Of a stretch of DNA of 64,000 bases, positions 24,317 through 33,770 are shown piece after piece. A program made the translations under genes and the position numbers. Positions within the stretch are counted from its first letter, which is position 1, and each line of letters begins with the position of its first letter. The notes below the pieces were generated by a model. It made no database searches and was not told the DNA's origin. It worked only from the letters and a program-made list of their open reading frames with translations. Source of the stretch: Streptomyces iranensis (GTDB lineage: Bacteria; Actinomycetota; Actinomycetes; Streptomycetales; Streptomycetaceae); contig NZ_JAGGLR010000003.1 in NCBI RefSeq assembly GCF_017874715.1, forward strand, positions 62,001 through 126,000. The letters run 5' to 3'.

Positions 24317-27300
24317 GCCACCCCTCCACCGCGTCACGGCGCGAGCGCATCAGGGCCGCCCACCTCAACGGGGTGGACGCCGTCGAGGCCGGCGACAGTA
24401 CTCAACAAGGCACCACCCTCACCGTCACCTTCCTCGGCAAGGCCCCGCACGGCCTGTGCCCGGAGAACGTACGCGTCGACGGCGGCCGCCGGATCACCCG
24501 CATCGAGGTCATGGAGATCTCCGTCGAGCGCGAGGAGGACCCCGAGCTCGACGACAAGCTGTACGTCACCGTGGACCGGGCCGGGGACACCTCCGCCTAC
24601 CGGCTCTCCATCGTCGACACCGATCCCTACGGGCGGCCGGGCACCGAACCCTTCCCCGGCTTCGACCAGCGGTACTTCCACTGCGCATTCCACTTCCGGC
24701 CCGACTGCCCCACCCCCTTCGACTGCGAGGACCAGGAAGAGCGCGACCTTCCCGCCACCTTCGCCCCCGCCCCCGTCATCGACTACACCGCCCGGGACTA
24801 CGAAACGCTCCGTCAGGTCGTCCTGGACCGGCTCCGCCTCACCGCCCCCGACTGGGTCGAGCGCGGCGCCGCCGACCTCGGCATCACCCTGGTCGAGCTG
24901 CTCGCCCACACCGCCGACCAGATCAGCTACCAGCAGGACGCGGTGGCCACCGAGGCGTATCTCGATACCGCCCGCCGCCGGGTGTCCGTACGCCGCCACG
25001 TGCGGTTGATCGACTATCCGATGCACGACGGCTGCAACGCCCGCGCCCTCGTCACCGTGGAGACGGTTCAGCCGCTGACGCTGGAGCCGGGGGAGTACCG
25101 CTTCGCCGCCGTGGACATCCGTACGCTCGGCCCGCTGGACCGGCCGGACGTCGGGACCGTGCTGGACGACCGGGAGCTGGCCGTGCTCGATGAGCGCGGA
25201 TCGGTGGAGGTGTTCGAGCCCGTCGTCACCGACCAACCCCTCCAGCTGCGGCCGGAACACCACCGCATCCGCCTGTGGACCTGGGGCGGCGAGGTGTGCT
25301 CGCTGCCCGTGGGCGCCACCTCCGCGACGCTGCGCGACGCGTGGGCCGACGAGGAGTGCCGGGCCCGCGTGATCGATCTGCGCCCCGGTGATCTGCTGCT
25401 CTTCGAGGAGGTGCGGGGCCCCCGCTCCGGGACGCCCGGTGACGCCGACCCGTCGCACCGGCAGGCCGTGCGCCTCAGCTCCGTCACCCCCGCCGTCGAC
25501 CGGCTCGCCGAACAGCCGGTGCTGGAGGTGACCTGGGCGCGGGAGGACGCGCTGGCCTTCCCGCTGTGCCTGGCCACCCGGGGCGGTCCGGACTGCGCGC
25601 CCGTCGAGGACGTCAGCGTGGCGCGCGGCAATGTGGTGCTGGTCGACCACGGCCGTTCGCTCACCTTCTGCCGCGGCACACCGGAGACCCTCACCGTGCC
25701 GCCCGTCCCCGCCGTCGCCGGGTCCTGTGACCCACCCGCCTTCGGCTGCTTCGACAAGGACGCCGGGAACGCGCCCGCGCGGCTCATCGACTCCCTGCTG
25801 GACCAGGCCCGCCACGGGCGGCAACTGACCCCCGACGAGGTACGCGAGCTGTTCACCACCGTCGGCCCGGAGGCCACCGGCCGGGCCGGGATCGGCCTGG
25901 AGTCGGCCGGGCAGCGGCGCGAGAAGGTCGTGCCGGGCACCGCGTACGCCCAGGCGGAGGCGTTGCGGACGCTTCTCGCCCAGTCCGTCTACCCCGGGAT
26001 CGTGCCGCGCTTCAGGCCCGTACTGCACCAGGCGCCCGTCACCCAGGCCGTGCCCTTCCCCGATCCGCGCCACATCGCGGCCGGGCAGGCCGGGCATCTG
26101 GCCGCCGTCCCGGGGCGGGTGCGGCAGCGGCTGACGGAGCTGTGGCGCAGCGCCCGCGACCGCGACGGGCTCTCGGACGAGGAGATCGCCGAACTCACCG
26201 TCCTGTTCGGGCTGCGCGTCCTGGAGCGCCTCGAACTCGCCCGCCACCCCGTCCGCGCGCTGCGCGAGCTGCTGCACCGCTGCGACCGGCTGCTCGACGC
26301 CAAGCTGGGGCGCCTGGCCGCACTGACCGCCAGAGCACGGGCGGGCACCGTCCTGGACGGGCGCGTCGCCTGGGAGATCGCGCACAGCTGGGGCCGGGCG
26401 TACGCCGCCGGGCTGCGCCCCGAGGACCCGGTGCTGCACGGTCCAGCGGCCGCCCTCGCCCAGGACCCGCGGGCCGCGCTCCCCGCCGTCAGCGTCGAGG
26501 ACGGCGACGAGACCTGGACACCGCGCCGCGATCTGCTCACCTCCCGCCCGCGGGACCGCCACTTCGTCGGCGAACTGGAGGACGACGGCCGTATCGCGCT
26601 GCGCTTCGGCGACGGCCGGTACGGCGCCGTGCCGAGGCCCGGCGCGCGTCTCGCGGTCCACTACCGGACCGGAGGTGGCACGGCGGGCAACGTCGGCCCC
26701 GAGGCCATCAACCACCTGGTGCTGTGCCGGGATCCGGAAGCGGCGGACACCGGAGCGCCCCGGCCCGTGGCCGGGGTGCGCAATCCGCTGCCCGCCGTCG
26801 GCGGCACCGATCCCGAGCCGGTCGAACAGGTCCGCCGGCTCGCCCCGCTCGATCTGAAGCGCGCCCGGCACCGGGCCATCACCGCCGAGGACTACGCGGC
26901 GCTCGCCTCCGAACTGCCCGGGGTGCGGCGCGCGGCGGCGGAGATCCGCTGGACCGGCAGTGTGCGGGAGGCGCATATCGCCATCGACGCGTACGGGACC
27001 GGGGCACCGCCCCCCGCCCTCCTCGACGCGGTCGCGCACGCCCTGGAGGGCTACCGGCGGATCGGACACGACCTGGTGGTCGGTCCGGCCCGCGCGGTGC
27101 CGCTGGACATCGCGATCGAGGTGTGCGCCGCGCCGGGACACCAGCACGGGCAGATCCTCGCCGAGCTGTACCGGGCGCTGGGCGGCCGCCGGTTCTCCGG
27201 CGGGCGGCTCGGCTTCTTCCACCCCGACGCGCTGACCTTCGGCGAACCGGTGCGGCTCAGCCGCCTGGTGGCCGTAGCGGCGGCGGTGCCGGGGGTGCGA

Positions 27301-27513
27301 CGCGTCGAGGTCACCCGGCTGCGACGGCTGTGGCACGAGGGGCTGGAGGGGCCGAAGGAGCCCGATGACGGCACCTCGTACGAGACGTCACACGGCGAGG
27401 CGCTGGAGGAGGGCATCCTGCGCATCGGCCCCCTGGAGATCGCCCAATGCGACAACGACCCCGACCGGCCCGAGAACGGCCGCCTGGTCATCGAGCTGAA
27501 GGGGGCCCGATGA
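24313..27513 (+). CDS. cis11: Large eCIS baseplate wedge protein (gpJ/gp6-like)
   Basis: Encodes 1066 residues. The baseplate-J region is visible around ~175-230 (DYTARDYETLRQVVLDRLRL, then DLGITLVELLAHTADQISYQ) and again near the end (LKRARHRAITAEDYAALASE, LPGVRRAAAEI ...). A long insert of ~550 residues separates them, as is usual in eCIS versions. With the next gene it builds the wedge ring of the baseplate. Overlaps on both ends are ATGA type. Cys-rich spots (CAFHFRPDCPTPFDCED) occur near 120-145. Confidence 0.93.
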   Translation: MSHPSTASRRERIRAAHLNGVDAVEAGDSTQQGTTLTVTFLGKAPHGLCPENVRVDGGRRITRIEVMEISVEREEDPELDDKLYVTVDRAGDTSAYRLSIVDTDPYGRPGTEPFPGFDQRYFHCAFHFRPDCPTPFDCEDQEERDLPATFAPAPVIDYTARDYETLRQVVLDRLRLTAPDWVERGAADLGITLVELLAHTADQISYQQDAVATEAYLDTARRRVSVRRHVRLIDYPMHDGCNARALVTVETVQPLTLEPGEYRFAAVDIRTLGPLDRPDVGTVLDDRELAVLDERGSVEVFEPVVTDQPLQLRPEHHRIRLWTWGGEVCSLPVGATSATLRDAWADEECRARVIDLRPGDLLLFEEVRGPRSGTPGDADPSHRQAVRLSSVTPAVDRLAEQPVLEVTWAREDALAFPLCLATRGGPDCAPVEDVSVARGNVVLVDHGRSLTFCRGTPETLTVPPVPAVAGSCDPPAFGCFDKDAGNAPARLIDSLLDQARHGRQLTPDEVRELFTTVGPEATGRAGIGLESAGQRREKVVPGTAYAQAEALRTLLAQSVYPGIVPRFRPVLHQAPVTQAVPFPDPRHIAAGQAGHLAAVPGRVRQRLTELWRSARDRDGLSDEEIAELTVLFGLRVLERLELARHPVRALRELLHRCDRLLDAKLGRLAALTARARAGTVLDGRVAWEIAHSWGRAYAAGLRPEDPVLHGPAAALAQDPRAALPAVSVEDGDETWTPRRDLLTSRPRDRHFVGELEDDGRIALRFGDGRYGAVPRPGARLAVHYRTGGGTAGNVGPEAINHLVLCRDPEAADTGAPRPVAGVRNPLPAVGGTDPEPVEQVRRLAPLDLKRARHRAITAEDYAALASELPGVRRAAAEIRWTGSVREAHIAIDAYGTGAPPPALLDAVAHALEGYRRIGHDLVVGPARAVPLDIAIEVCAAPGHQHGQILAELYRALGGRRFSGGRLGFFHPDALTFGEPVRLSRLVAVAAAVPGVRRVEVTRLRRLWHEGLEGPKEPDDGTSYETSHGEALEEGILRIGPLEIAQCDNDPDRPENGRLVIELKGAR

Positions 27514-30500
27514 GCGACCACCCCGATCACGTCGACTCCGGTGGCCGCGGCTGCGGTTGCGGCGGTCACGACGAGCGCCGGGCCGCCCCCGGCACTCCGC
27601 ACAACCCGCCCGGCCGCACCGCCCTGGACTATCGCGTCGGCGACTACGGCTCGTTCCTGGCCGCCATGCTCGACCGGCTCGCCTCGCCCGCCTACCCCGC
27701 GCTGCGCGGCCTGACCGTACGCACCCCGGACGACCCTGCCATCGGACTGCTGGACGCCTGGGCGGCCTTGAGCGACCTGCTGACCTTCCACTCCGAGCGG
27801 ATCGCCGACGAGGGTTATCTGCGCACCGCCCACGACCCCCGCTCGCTCGCCCTCCTGGGGCGGCTGGTGGGACATGTGCCACGGCCGGGCGTGGCCGCCG
27901 ACACCCACCTCGCGTACACCCTGGACCGGGATCCGCGCGCCGAGGACGTCGTGGTGACGATTCCGCGCGGGGCCATCAGCCACAGCGTCCCGGCGGCCTC
28001 CGACGAGGAGTCGCAGACCTTTGAGACGAGCGAGGACCTGGCGGCCCGCTGGGCGTGGAACGAACTGGCGGTGCGCCGCCGCCGGCCCGCCCTGATCGGC
28101 CCCGACGACCTGCGGCGCCGCTCCGAGCTGCTGGTGTCCGGAACCTCGCTCGGACTGACCGTCGGCGACAAGCTGCTCTTCGTCTTCGGCGGGACGGCGG
28201 AGTCCGGGGGTGGCGGCCAGGGGGCACCTCCCAGCGGTAGCCGGGGGAGGCCGCTGCTGCCGGTGGCGCGGGTGACCGTCGACCGTGACGAGGACGTGAC
28301 GGCGATCGGGCTGCAGCGGTCCGCCCCGCCGTCCCTCAAGGAGCTGGTGGACGAGGTACGGCGGTGGATCACCGACCCGGAGGCGGACGAGGACCCGGAC
28401 GACCGGGGGGACGCCGAGCCCACGCCGGACCACCCCGATCCGCGTCCCGTCAGCCGTCTGATCGAGGAGTTCGACGCCCAGGTCCTGGCGCCGCTGCGGG
28501 GCGACCTGGACGGGATCACCACGCCCGGTCAGCTCGCCCGGCGGCTCGCCGAACCGCATGACCGGCTGGCGGAGGCGCAGGTGCTGGCCGCCCCGTACGA
28601 GGAGGTCGCCGCCTGGTTGGAGCGGCTGGAGGCGGTGATCGGCGAACTGCGCGAGCGGGCGGGGGAGTTGGACGCGGCCGGATCCGGCGAGGTGCGGCTG
28701 CGGTCCCAGCTCGCCGAGGACCGGCCACCCGCGGCCGACAGCGCCACCGAAACCGACGACCCCGCCACCGGGGCCCTCGCCACCGGGACCCACGGCCTCG
28801 CCACCGGCCCCGCCCACGGCACCGCCGCCGTGCGCGCGCTCGGCGCCGTCCTGCCCGCCCTGCGCACCCGCGTCGTACGGCCGCCGTCCGGCGCCCGCGC
28901 CACGGCGGCGCACGATCCGCGGCGGCTCTTCGGGCCGGGGTCCGATCTGGCCGCCGGGCTGCTGTCGGCCCTCGACCCGAGGGTGGCGAGCGGGATGTAC
29001 GCGGCGTGGCGCCGCGCCGCCCCGGCCGCCACCGCCCCGCCGGGGACCGTCCCGCTGCTGCGCGAGCTGCTGGCGATGCGGGTGACGGCCGCGCCCTTCG
29101 GGGCGATGGCGCCGCTCAAGCCGGTACAGGACGACCGGGGCCGGGTCATCCGGCAGACCGACTGGCCGCTGACCGGCGGTGAGCTGACCGCCGTACGGAT
29201 CGTGTACGACACGGCGGTCAAGGCGCCGGTGAAGGCGGAGTTCCAGCACATCGAGACCGGGACGTCATGGCAGCGCAGCGAGAACCTGCCGCAGACCGCC
29301 GAGTTCGAGCTCGGTCCGGGACGGGTGCGGCTGTCCACCCGGGTCGGCCAGGACCACGACCTGGGCTGGCTCCGGGGCCGTCCCACCGACTCGCAGGAGC
29401 CCGGTGTCACCGCCACCCTGCTGCCCGGCCTGCCCGCGCTCACCCTGTTCGTGTCCCGGCCCGCCGAGGACGGGCGGGTGCATGTGGTCGTGGACAACGG
29501 AGAGACCAAGCAGTGGATGCTCAGCCGCGGCGAACCCCCGAAACAGATCAGCTACGGGGCCTATGAATTCACGCTGCGGTTCACCCCCGGCAGCGAGCCC
29601 CCGGCCGTCGAGATCGGCATCGCCACCGTGCCCGAGCCCACCAACCGCTATGTGCTGCCGCTGGATTCGGTGCAGAACTCCATCACGGTCGGCAGCTGGG
29701 TGGCCATCGAGCGCCCCCGCAAGGGGTCCGGCGAGCCGGACGGCATCCCGGGCGACAAGGAGCTCGCCTCCGTCACCACCCGCGTCGTCGCCGTGCGCAC
29801 CGCCGCGTACACCACCTACGGCATCACCGGCCGCGGCACCCAGCTGACCCTCGCCGACCCATGGCTCGACGAACACGATGTGCTGCTCTCCGCGATCCGC
29901 GACACCACCGTGCACGCGGGCGGTGAGCCGCTGCGCCCGGCGGACGAGCCGCTGGGCGAGGATGTGCACGGCAACGAGATCGAGCTCGCCGAGCTGTACG
30001 ACGGACTGCGGCCCGGCCGCCGGATCGTCGTCTCAGGCGAGCGCACCGACATCCCGGGTCCGGCCGGGCCGGGCGGCCCGACCGGGGTCCGGGGCACGGA
30101 GCTTGCGGTGATCGCCGCCGTGGACCAGCGCGTCGACCCCGACCTGCCCGGCGACCATGTGCACACCACGCTCACCCTCACCGCCGATCTGGCCTACCGC
30201 TACCGCCGTGAGACGGTCCGGGTCCAGGGCAATGTGGTGCCCGCCACGCACGGCGAGAGCCGGGACGAGCCCATCGGCAGCGGCGACCCGGCCGTGGCCA
30301 ACCAGACCTTCACGCTGTGGCAGTCGCCGCTGACCTGGCTCCCCGCGGACAACCCCCTGGGCGCCATCCCCGCCCTCGAGATCCGCGTCGACGGGCTGCT
30401 GTGGCACCGGGTGGACAGCCTCGCCGGACGCGGGCCGCGCGAGCGCGTCCATGTCACCGGGACCACCGGCGACGGGCGGACCACGGTGACCTTCGGGGAC

Positions 30501-31490
30501 GGGGTGCACGGCGCCCGGCTGCCCGGTGGCCACGAGAACGTACGGGCCCGCTACCGCTTCGGCACCGGCGAGGCCGCCAACGTGCCCGCGGACCGGATCA
30601 CCCAGGCCCTGACCCGGCCCCTCGGGGTCACCGCCGTCACCAATCCGCAGCCCGCCACCGGGGGTGCGGACGGCGACGGTCCGGGCCTGACCCGCCGTAC
30701 CGTCCCGCTCGCGGTCTCCGCGCTCGACCGGCTGGTCTCCCTTCAGGACTACGAGGACTTCGCCCGGTCCCGCGCGGGCATCGGCCGGGCCGCCGCGCGC
30801 GAACTCTTCGACGGGCGGCGCAGGGTGCTCCATGTGACCGTGGCCGGGGTGGACGACGCGCCGATCGGCGAGGACGCGGAGGTGCTGCGCGCCCTGCGCA
30901 CCTCGCTGGCCGCCTACGGGGACACCCGGCTGCCGGTCCGGGTGGATGTGCGGGAGCTGGTGCTGCTGGTGCTGGTGGCACGGGTGAAGGTGGCGCCGGA
31001 CCACTCCTGGGAGCTGGTCGAACCCCGGCTGCGCCAGGCCCTGCTGCGCGAACTGGGCTATCCGGGGCGCGAGTTGGGGCAACCGGCCGCGCTCTCCGAG
31101 GTGCTGGCCACCGCCCAGTCGGTGCCCGGTGTGGACTATGTGGACGTCGACGCCTTCACCGGCGTCCCGGCCTCCAGCACCCCGCGGGAACTGGCCGACC
31201 TGGCCGCCCGGCTCACCGAGCCCGGCGCCGTGGTCCCCGCCCGGTCCGCCGAGTACGCCGAGGACACCTACCGGGTCACCGCGACGGACGGCGAGACGCT
31301 CACCGACATCGCCGGACGCCACGGCATCCCGCTCGCCGAACTGCTGCGCCTCAACCCCGACATCACCGACACCCGCCGCCTCATCAGGGGCCGTTCGGTG
31401 TCCGTCTTCCGCGGCATCCGCCCGGCGCGGCTCGCGATGTTCACACCCGATGTCCCGGACACGCTGATCCTTACGGAGGTCACCTCATGA
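27510..31490 (+). CDS. Second large baseplate wedge protein with C-terminal LysM-like domain
   Basis: Encodes 1326 residues from the ATGA overlap at 27510. The N-terminus has a Gly/Cys patch (GGRGCGCGGHDE) and then the wedge motif PDDPAIGLLDAWAALSDLLT. The central third is variable with helical and Thr/Ala-rich stretches. The gpJ-type core reappears at LDRLVSLQDYEDFARSRAGI. Residues ~1253-1302 form a LysM-like module (TDGETLTDIAGRHGIPLAEL ... NPDITD), which is unusual at the end of a wedge protein and may anchor the particle or an accessory protein. Confidence 0.88.
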   Translation: MSDHPDHVDSGGRGCGCGGHDERRAAPGTPHNPPGRTALDYRVGDYGSFLAAMLDRLASPAYPALRGLTVRTPDDPAIGLLDAWAALSDLLTFHSERIADEGYLRTAHDPRSLALLGRLVGHVPRPGVAADTHLAYTLDRDPRAEDVVVTIPRGAISHSVPAASDEESQTFETSEDLAARWAWNELAVRRRRPALIGPDDLRRRSELLVSGTSLGLTVGDKLLFVFGGTAESGGGGQGAPPSGSRGRPLLPVARVTVDRDEDVTAIGLQRSAPPSLKELVDEVRRWITDPEADEDPDDRGDAEPTPDHPDPRPVSRLIEEFDAQVLAPLRGDLDGITTPGQLARRLAEPHDRLAEAQVLAAPYEEVAAWLERLEAVIGELRERAGELDAAGSGEVRLRSQLAEDRPPAADSATETDDPATGALATGTHGLATGPAHGTAAVRALGAVLPALRTRVVRPPSGARATAAHDPRRLFGPGSDLAAGLLSALDPRVASGMYAAWRRAAPAATAPPGTVPLLRELLAMRVTAAPFGAMAPLKPVQDDRGRVIRQTDWPLTGGELTAVRIVYDTAVKAPVKAEFQHIETGTSWQRSENLPQTAEFELGPGRVRLSTRVGQDHDLGWLRGRPTDSQEPGVTATLLPGLPALTLFVSRPAEDGRVHVVVDNGETKQWMLSRGEPPKQISYGAYEFTLRFTPGSEPPAVEIGIATVPEPTNRYVLPLDSVQNSITVGSWVAIERPRKGSGEPDGIPGDKELASVTTRVVAVRTAAYTTYGITGRGTQLTLADPWLDEHDVLLSAIRDTTVHAGGEPLRPADEPLGEDVHGNEIELAELYDGLRPGRRIVVSGERTDIPGPAGPGGPTGVRGTELAVIAAVDQRVDPDLPGDHVHTTLTLTADLAYRYRRETVRVQGNVVPATHGESRDEPIGSGDPAVANQTFTLWQSPLTWLPADNPLGAIPALEIRVDGLLWHRVDSLAGRGPRERVHVTGTTGDGRTTVTFGDGVHGARLPGGHENVRARYRFGTGEAANVPADRITQALTRPLGVTAVTNPQPATGGADGDGPGLTRRTVPLAVSALDRLVSLQDYEDFARSRAGIGRAAARELFDGRRRVLHVTVAGVDDAPIGEDAEVLRALRTSLAAYGDTRLPVRVDVRELVLLVLVARVKVAPDHSWELVEPRLRQALLRELGYPGRELGQPAALSEVLATAQSVPGVDYVDVDAFTGVPASSTPRELADLAARLTEPGAVVPARSAEYAEDTYRVTATDGETLTDIAGRHGIPLAELLRLNPDITDTRRLIRGRSVSVFRGIRPARLAMFTPDVPDTLILTEVTS

Positions 31491-33664
31491 GCAGGGAGCC
31501 GGACGGGCTCGCCGAGCTGCTTCCGCAGTGGCATCGCCTCAGGGACGCCGAGGCGGGCGAGCCCCTGCGCGCCCTGCTCGCCGTGATCGCCGAGCAGGTC
31601 GACCGCGTGCGCGACGGGGTGGAGCAGCAGTACGACGACTGGTTCGTGGAGACCGCCGCCGCATGGGTGCTGCCGTACCTCGGCGATCTGGTGGGCTACC
31701 GTCCACTGCCCGGCTACGAGCGGGTGCCGGCCACCGGACTGCGCGACGGCGGGCCGCCGGACGCGTCCCTGGCGCGGCTGGCCGAGGCGCTGGCGCCGCG
31801 CCGGGACGTGGCCGCCACCGTGGCGTACCGGCGGCGCAAGGGCACGCTCGCACTGCTCGAGGAGCTCTCCGCGTCGGTGGCCGGATGGCCCGCCCGCGCC
31901 ATCGAGCTCTCCCGGCTCACCGCGCACCACCAGCCGGTCAGGCTCTACGGCGGGACCGGCGGCGCGGCGGCGGACCTGCGCAGGCTCTCCCGGGGCCGGC
32001 TCGCCGATCTGCGGGACGGGGCGGCGCTGGACCTGGCGGGCGGGCCGTTCGGAAATGTGGCGCGCTCGGTGGACGTACGGCGCGCGGACTCCCGCCGCAG
32101 ACAGGGCGGCCACACCCCGGCCGGGGTCGGGCTGTTCGTATGGCGGCTGAAGCCGTACCCCGTGACCAGGGCACCTGCGTACTGCGTCGACCGGGCCCGC
32201 AACCTGTACACCTTCTCGATCCTCGGCAATGACACCCCGCTGGTGACCCGCCCCGAACCCGAGCCGTCGGCCCGGCACATCGCGGCCATCGACAACGTGC
32301 CCGCGTACATCCGCCGCCGTCAGCTCGCGGACCATCTCCTCGACTACTACGGGCCGGGCAAGAGCTTCACCGTCTGGCGGGACGGCCACGACGAGCCGGT
32401 GCCGCCGTCGGACATCGTGGTGGCGGATCTGACGGACTGGCGCTATCGCGCCAGGCGCGGCCAGGTGGTCATCGACCCCGAACGCGGCCGGATCGCCTTC
32501 GGCTCGCGCACGGCGCCGCGTCACGGCGTCTGGGTCACCTACCACTACGCGTGCGCGGACGACATGGGCGGCGGGGAGTACGACCGGGACGACCGCGAGA
32601 CCTCCCCGGCCGCGGAGGTCTACCGGGTCGGGCCGGGGTGCGCGTACCAGCGGATCATGGACGCGTACCGGCAGTGGCAGCACGACCGGCGGGGCGGGCG
32701 ATGCGGCCCCGAGGGCATCATCGAGATCACCCACAGCGGCGCCTACCAGGAGCAGCTGGACTTCGACCTGGACCCGGGCGACCGGCTGGAACTGCGCGCC
32801 GCCGAGGGCACCCGGCCGGTGATCCGGCTGCTGGACTGGTACAGCAACCGCCCCGACGCGCTCAACATCCGGGCGCGGGAGGAGCACGGGAACACCGGTG
32901 GCGAGGCGCCGCGCATCGTGCTGGACGGGCTGCTGATCGCGGGGCGCGGCCTCAACGTCACCGGGCCGGTCGGCGCCGTGGTGCTGCGTCACTGCACCCT
33001 CGTCCCCGGCTGGTCCCTGGAGCCGGAGTGCGAGCCGCGCTCGCCCGACGAGCCCAGCCTGGTCCTGGAGCGCACCACCGCGTGCGTCCAGATCGAGCGC
33101 AGCGTCCTCGGCACCATCGAGGTGATCGGCGAGGAGGTGCACACCGACCCGCTCGCCCTCCATATCCGCGACTCCATCCTGGACGCCACCGGACACGACC
33201 GCCCGGCGCTGTCCGCCCCGGACTGCCGCCACGCCCACGCCGTACTGCACGCCCACCGCACCACCGTCATCGGCGAAGTGCACACCCACGCCGTGCGGAT
33301 CGGCGAGAACAGCCTCTTCACCGGGCGGATGCACGTGGCCCGGCGCGGTGTCGGATGTCTGCGGTTCAGCTATGTGCCGCCGGGCTCACGCACCCCGCGC
33401 CGCCACCGCTGCCAGCCGGATCTGGTGGGGGCCGAGGAGGCGTGGCGGGTGCGGCCGCTGTTCGGCGGCGAGCGCTACGGCACCCCGGTGTACGGGCAGC
33501 TGGCGGCCGGATGCGCGGAGGAGATCCGCCGGGGCGCCGAGGACGGCGCCGAGATGGGCGCCTTCCACGACCTGTACCAGCCGCAGCGCGAGGATAGCCT
33601 GCGGGCGCGGCTCGCGGAGTACGCGCCGGCGGGCACGGACGCGGGAGTCATCGCCGTGACGTGA
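31487..33664 (+). CDS. eCIS tail/baseplate protein with beta-helix region
   Basis: Encodes 725 residues, ATGA-coupled to the previous gene. The N-terminal ~150 are gpI-like (WFVETAAAWVLPYLGDLVGY, then RRDVAATVAYRRRKGTLALL). Residues ~420-620 have short strand repeats (IVLDGLLIAGRGLNVTG, GAVVLRHCTLVPGW, CVQIERSVLGTIEVI) typical of a right-handed parallel beta helix. Such proteins cap the wedge ring and can connect to tail fibres. No separate fibre gene is apparent in the cluster, so this or the DUF6519 protein may make outer contacts. Confidence 0.85.
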   Translation: MSREPDGLAELLPQWHRLRDAEAGEPLRALLAVIAEQVDRVRDGVEQQYDDWFVETAAAWVLPYLGDLVGYRPLPGYERVPATGLRDGGPPDASLARLAEALAPRRDVAATVAYRRRKGTLALLEELSASVAGWPARAIELSRLTAHHQPVRLYGGTGGAAADLRRLSRGRLADLRDGAALDLAGGPFGNVARSVDVRRADSRRRQGGHTPAGVGLFVWRLKPYPVTRAPAYCVDRARNLYTFSILGNDTPLVTRPEPEPSARHIAAIDNVPAYIRRRQLADHLLDYYGPGKSFTVWRDGHDEPVPPSDIVVADLTDWRYRARRGQVVIDPERGRIAFGSRTAPRHGVWVTYHYACADDMGGGEYDRDDRETSPAAEVYRVGPGCAYQRIMDAYRQWQHDRRGGRCGPEGIIEITHSGAYQEQLDFDLDPGDRLELRAAEGTRPVIRLLDWYSNRPDALNIRAREEHGNTGGEAPRIVLDGLLIAGRGLNVTGPVGAVVLRHCTLVPGWSLEPECEPRSPDEPSLVLERTTACVQIERSVLGTIEVIGEEVHTDPLALHIRDSILDATGHDRPALSAPDCRHAHAVLHAHRTTVIGEVHTHAVRIGENSLFTGRMHVARRGVGCLRFSYVPPGSRTPRRHRCQPDLVGAEEAWRVRPLFGGERYGTPVYGQLAAGCAEEIRRGAEDGAEMGAFHDLYQPQREDSLRARLAEYAPAGTDAGVIAVT

Positions 33665-33770
33665 GCCGATGCCCATGCCGGCATCCACGCCGAAGCCCGC
33701 TCGTCCGAGCCCCGGCCCGAGCTCGAGCCGCGCCCACCAGACTTCCGAACCTTCCGAGGGGGACCCTTCC

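Noticed and set aside
24334..27336. 1000-codon minus-strand open frame opposite the first wedge gene
   Set aside because: Antisense shadow of a gene with clear baseplate-J motifs; low-complexity Gly/Ala/Val/Arg composition and no start signal.
33669..33770. Upstream extension of the DUF6519 gene
   Set aside because: Pro/Ser-rich codons with no ribosome site; GAGGGGG is correctly spaced only for the ATG at 33771.
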